15,391 nucleotides of DNA from Chloroflexota bacterium (GTDB lineage Bacteria > Chloroflexota > Dehalococcoidia > Dehalococcoidales > RBG-16-60-22), in NCBI GenBank assembly GCA_016875955.1, contig VGOH01000009.1:1-15391 (forward strand). Direction: 5' to 3'. Positions 13,449 to 15,391 of this stretch are shown here, piece by piece; position 1 is the first letter of the stretch, and each line of letters begins with the position of its first letter. The notes under the pieces were generated by a model. It made no database searches, was not told where the DNA came from, and saw only the letters and a program-made list of their open reading frames with translations. Made by a program: the position numbers and the translations under genes.

Positions 13449-14354
13449 CTAGAGGACGTTCATGCTCAGGTATCTTTCCCCTCTATCGGGGAGCAGGGTG
13501 GCAATGGTCTTGCCCGGTCCTGATTTGCGGGCAATAGCCAGCGAGGCCAGGACGTTGGCGCCGGAGGAGATACCGACCATCAGGCCCTCCTCGCGGATGA
13601 GTTTTCTGGCCATTGCTGACGCATCTTTCCCGCTCACCTGAATTATCTCGTCTATGAGGTTGAAGTTGATAAGTTCCGGGATGAACCCCGGGCCTATGCC
13701 CTGGATGATGTGGTTGTGCGGCTCGCCGCCGCTCAACACTGCTGATTCCGCCGGCTCCACGGCGATGATTTTCACTCTGGGATTGGCCTGCTTCAATGCC
13801 TCGGCCACGCCCATCAGGCTGCCACCGGTGCCGATGCCGGCCACGAAGAAATCAATATTTTTGCCTACTGCCTGCAGAATCCTTCTCCCGGTAATTTCAC
13901 GGTGGGCATCAGTGTTGTCCCGGTTCTCAAACTGTCTGGGCAGCCAGGCGTCTTTGTTCTCTTCGGCCAGCTCTTCCAGCTTCTTCTGTGCCCCCGGAAA
14001 TCCCTCCGCTTCGGGAGTGAGCACAATTTCAGCGCCGAAGGACTGTATCAGCTGTTTTCTCTCCTGGCTCATGTGCTCCGGCATCACGGCGATAAAGTGG
14101 TACCCTCTGAAGGCAGCAATCATGGCGAAGGAAATGCCCGTATTGCCGCTGGTCTCCTCAATTATCTTGCCACCCGGTTTCAGCAGCCCCTTCTTTTCGG
14201 CGATATCGGTCATGTAGAAGGCCATGACGTCCTTGATGCTGCCGCTCGGATTCAATGCCTCCAGCTTGGCCAGAATAGTGGACCTGGTATCGTTCACTTT
14301 CTTCAGTTTTAATATCGGCGTATTGCCAATCAGACTCATCAGGCCGTTATTCAT
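13449..14354 (-). CDS. cysteine synthase family PLP enzyme
   Basis: A 301-residue fold-type II PLP enzyme. PLP-Lys41 sits in 'NPSGSIKDV', phosphate and substrate loops are 'TSGNTG' (68-73), 'GIGTGGS' (173-179) and 'GISSGAN' (261-267), and 'LLPDRGERYLS' lies near the C-terminus. This is the pattern of O-acetylserine sulfhydrylases (CysK/CysM), making cysteine from O-acetylserine and sulfide. Position 43 is Val where KDR is usual, so a related beta-replacement enzyme is possible. I chose ATG 14354 because AAGGAG lies 5 nt upstream; longer readings run into the aldolase gene. It sits 22 bp after the aldolase gene on the same strand. Confidence 0.85.
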   Translation of the reverse strand: MNNGLMSLIGNTPILKLKKVNDTRSTILAKLEALNPSGSIKDVMAFYMTDIAEKKGLLKPGGKIIEETSGNTGISFAMIAAFRGYHFIAVMPEHMSQERKQLIQSFGAEIVLTPEAEGFPGAQKKLEELAEENKDAWLPRQFENRDNTDAHREITGRRILQAVGKNIDFFVAGIGTGGSLMGVAEALKQANPRVKIIAVEPAESAVLSGGEPHNHIIQGIGPGFIPELINFNLIDEIIQVSGKDASAMARKLIREEGLMVGISSGANVLASLAIARKSGPGKTIATLLPDRGERYLSMNVL

Positions 14355-14376
14355 CAGGTCTCCTTCAGCCATATGC

Positions 14377-15144
14377 TCAAGCATTGATACTTTGCAGTAT
14401 GTTGCGCGTGGCGCTCCGCAATACGGCGGTCGTGTCCAGGGAGAAAAACCGGGCACCCTGGTTGATGAACTCTTTGACCTGGTCTGGTCGGCTGGCGTTG
14501 ATTGCGCCCACACCCACCGCCTTGCCGGCAGCACGCCCCTCCTTGATGATACGTTTCACTGCGTTCTGGACTTTAGGGTCGTCCAGTTTGCCGGGGATGC
14601 CGGCAGAAACCGAAAGGTCGACCCGGCCAACCCAGAGCACGTCAAGCCCCTCTACGGTGAGAATCTCGGGCAGATTGTCCAGCGCTTCCAGCTCCTCAAT
14701 CATGGTGATGACCATGGTCTCCTGGTTGGCGGCGCGGACATAGTCGGTGATGGACATTCCGCTCAGGGTCAGAGGGCGGCCGCCAGCGCCGCGTTCACCC
14801 TGCGGCGGGTATTTAACCGCTCTGACGGCGGCTTCGGCGTCCTTTTTGGTATTGCAGTGGGGGAAGATGATGCCCATGGCGCCGGAATCCAGGAGGCGGT
14901 CTACATAACCGATGTCATAGCTTGACACGCGTACCAGTGGCGTCAGGCCGGCAATCTCCGCCGCCCGGAACATATCCTGGCATGACTCCACGCTGGAGGG
15001 CCCGTGCTCAAGGTCAAAGTAGACGAAATCAAGGCCGAGGCCGGTCAGGCTTTCCACGATGGCCGATGAAGTGAAGTCCAGGCGGATGCCGATGGCGGTT
15101 TTATCCGCCTTAAGCTTCGCTTTGGTGGCATTTTTTAGCGACAC
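14377..15144 (-). CDS. HpcH/HpaI-family class II aldolase
   Basis: A 255-residue HpcH/HpaI aldolase/citrate-lyase family TIM-barrel. 'DFVYFDLEHGPSS' (39-51) carries the catalytic base His47, 'PLVRVSSYD' carries Arg72, the metal ligands are Glu150 (MIEEL) and Asp176 (GRVDLS), and 'DSGAMGIIFPHCNT' and 'PQGERGAGGR' are typical. These positions match the E. coli HpaI set within two residues. The family reversibly splits 4-hydroxy-2-oxoacids into pyruvate (or a related enolate) and an aldehyde. The acceptor aldehyde cannot be read from the sequence. The start is GTG 15144-15142 with a G-rich SD (GGGGGT) about 9 nt upstream. It follows the alcohol dehydrogenase gene by 19 bp. Confidence 0.87.
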   Translation of the reverse strand: MSLKNATKAKLKADKTAIGIRLDFTSSAIVESLTGLGLDFVYFDLEHGPSSVESCQDMFRAAEIAGLTPLVRVSSYDIGYVDRLLDSGAMGIIFPHCNTKKDAEAAVRAVKYPPQGERGAGGRPLTLSGMSITDYVRAANQETMVITMIEELEALDNLPEILTVEGLDVLWVGRVDLSVSAGIPGKLDDPKVQNAVKRIIKEGRAAGKAVGVGAINASRPDQVKEFINQGARFFSLDTTAVLRSATRNILQSINA

Positions 15145-15163
15145 TTTGCTTTTACCCCCTTGG

Positions 15164-15391
15164 TTAATCGCCGCATTTCAGCAGTGCCTTCATAAAGTTG
15201 GCGCCGCGTTCAATCTCCGCAAAAGTCTCCTGTATCCTTTCCAGTGGCCGGACATCGGATATCAGGCGGTCGAACGGGACCGCCCGGGAGGCGACCATCG
15301 GGATTGCCGTTTCAAAATCTTGCGGCTCATACAGCCTGACCCCGCGGAATCTGAGTTCACGTAAAAAGACCCGGCCCAGGTCAACTGGTGC
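15164..15391 (-). CDS. zinc-containing (MDR) alcohol/threonine dehydrogenase, C-terminal fragment
   Basis: An open frame enters from the right edge and stops at TAA (15166-15164), giving 75 residues. 'FLRELRFRGVRLYEPQDFETAIPMV' is interrupted only by normal variation and, with 'DRLISDVRPLERIQETFAEIERGANFMKALL', matches the C-terminal end of zinc-dependent MDR dehydrogenases (Tdh/sorbitol dehydrogenase type). There the last helix precedes an 'IK-LL' strand. The zinc ligands and cofactor motif are outside the window. It is the most upstream visible gene of the minus-strand unit with the aldolase, PLP enzyme and DinB-like protein. Confidence 0.72.
   Translation of the reverse strand, partial: APVDLGRVFLRELRFRGVRLYEPQDFETAIPMVASRAVPFDRLISDVRPLERIQETFAEIERGANFMKALLKCGD

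Noticed and set aside
14355..14534. N-terminal extension of the cysteine-synthase-family protein
   Set aside because: The extension overlaps the aldolase C-terminus on the same strand in another frame, has no family similarity, and the ATG at 14354 has a good SD.
1..15391. Search for CRISPR arrays, tRNA genes, insertion sequences and integrase or attachment sites
   Set aside because: Reading found no regularly spaced repeats, tRNA-like cloverleaf with a T-loop signature, transposase motifs or paired terminal repeats. Only the short inverted repeats listed were seen.

Overview
This is a gene-dense bacterial window with no plasmid, phage, transposon, CRISPR or RNA-gene hallmark. The enzyme repertoire is ferredoxin- and CoA-based: a four-subunit 2-oxoacid:ferredoxin oxidoreductase, a glutaryl-CoA-type acyl-CoA dehydrogenase, an iron-sulfur-flavoprotein-like reductase and a URO-D-like protein. 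Together with mostly strong Shine-Dalgarno sites and frequent TTG/GTG starts, this suggests an anaerobic or microaerophilic organism. Dehalococcoidia-like Chloroflexota from sediment or groundwater is my best guess, by inference only. Most genes are moderately GC-rich. The stretch from about 120 to 720 is clearly more AT-rich.

Layout, left to right. (1) 2-112 (+) is the extreme C-terminus of a gamma-glutamyltransferase. (2) 159-515 (-) is a small membrane-anchored coiled-coil protein. It faces an NTF2/SnoaL-like gene at 789-1226 (+) across the longest non-coding stretch (516-788). That stretch holds two mirror-image consensus sigma-70 promoters on a 10-bp inverted repeat. On the right side it also holds a leader with a short Asn-rich upstream ORF and an intrinsic-terminator-like hairpin. 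(3) 1232-4665 (-) is a four-gene unit, in transcription order: a formyl-THF hydrolase/formyltransferase-like protein, a stand-alone Lrp/AsnC ligand-binding (RAM) domain, a URO-D-superfamily protein and a threonine-dehydrogenase-like SDR. (4) 4794-5597 (+) is a divergent YiiX-type permuted papain-fold hydrolase.

(5) 5667-12949 (+) is a long, tightly packed run: 2-oxoacid:ferredoxin oxidoreductase alpha, beta, gamma and ferredoxin delta, a D-2-hydroxyacid dehydrogenase, a glutaryl-CoA dehydrogenase, a flavodoxin-fold reductase, a YfcE-type phosphoesterase and an MFS transporter. The enzymes can be ordered as 2-hydroxyacid to 2-oxoacid to acyl-CoA to enoyl-CoA. Because the dehydrogenase keeps the glutaryl-CoA pocket, 2-(hydroxy/oxo)adipate to glutaryl-CoA to crotonyl-CoA is the most specific hypothesis. 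(6) 12988-15391 (-) is a second compact unit: the end of a zinc-type alcohol dehydrogenase, an HpcH/HpaI aldolase, a cysteine-synthase-family PLP enzyme and a DinB/DfsB-like protein. It runs convergently into the MFS gene.

No stretch longer than 300 bases lacks a gene.
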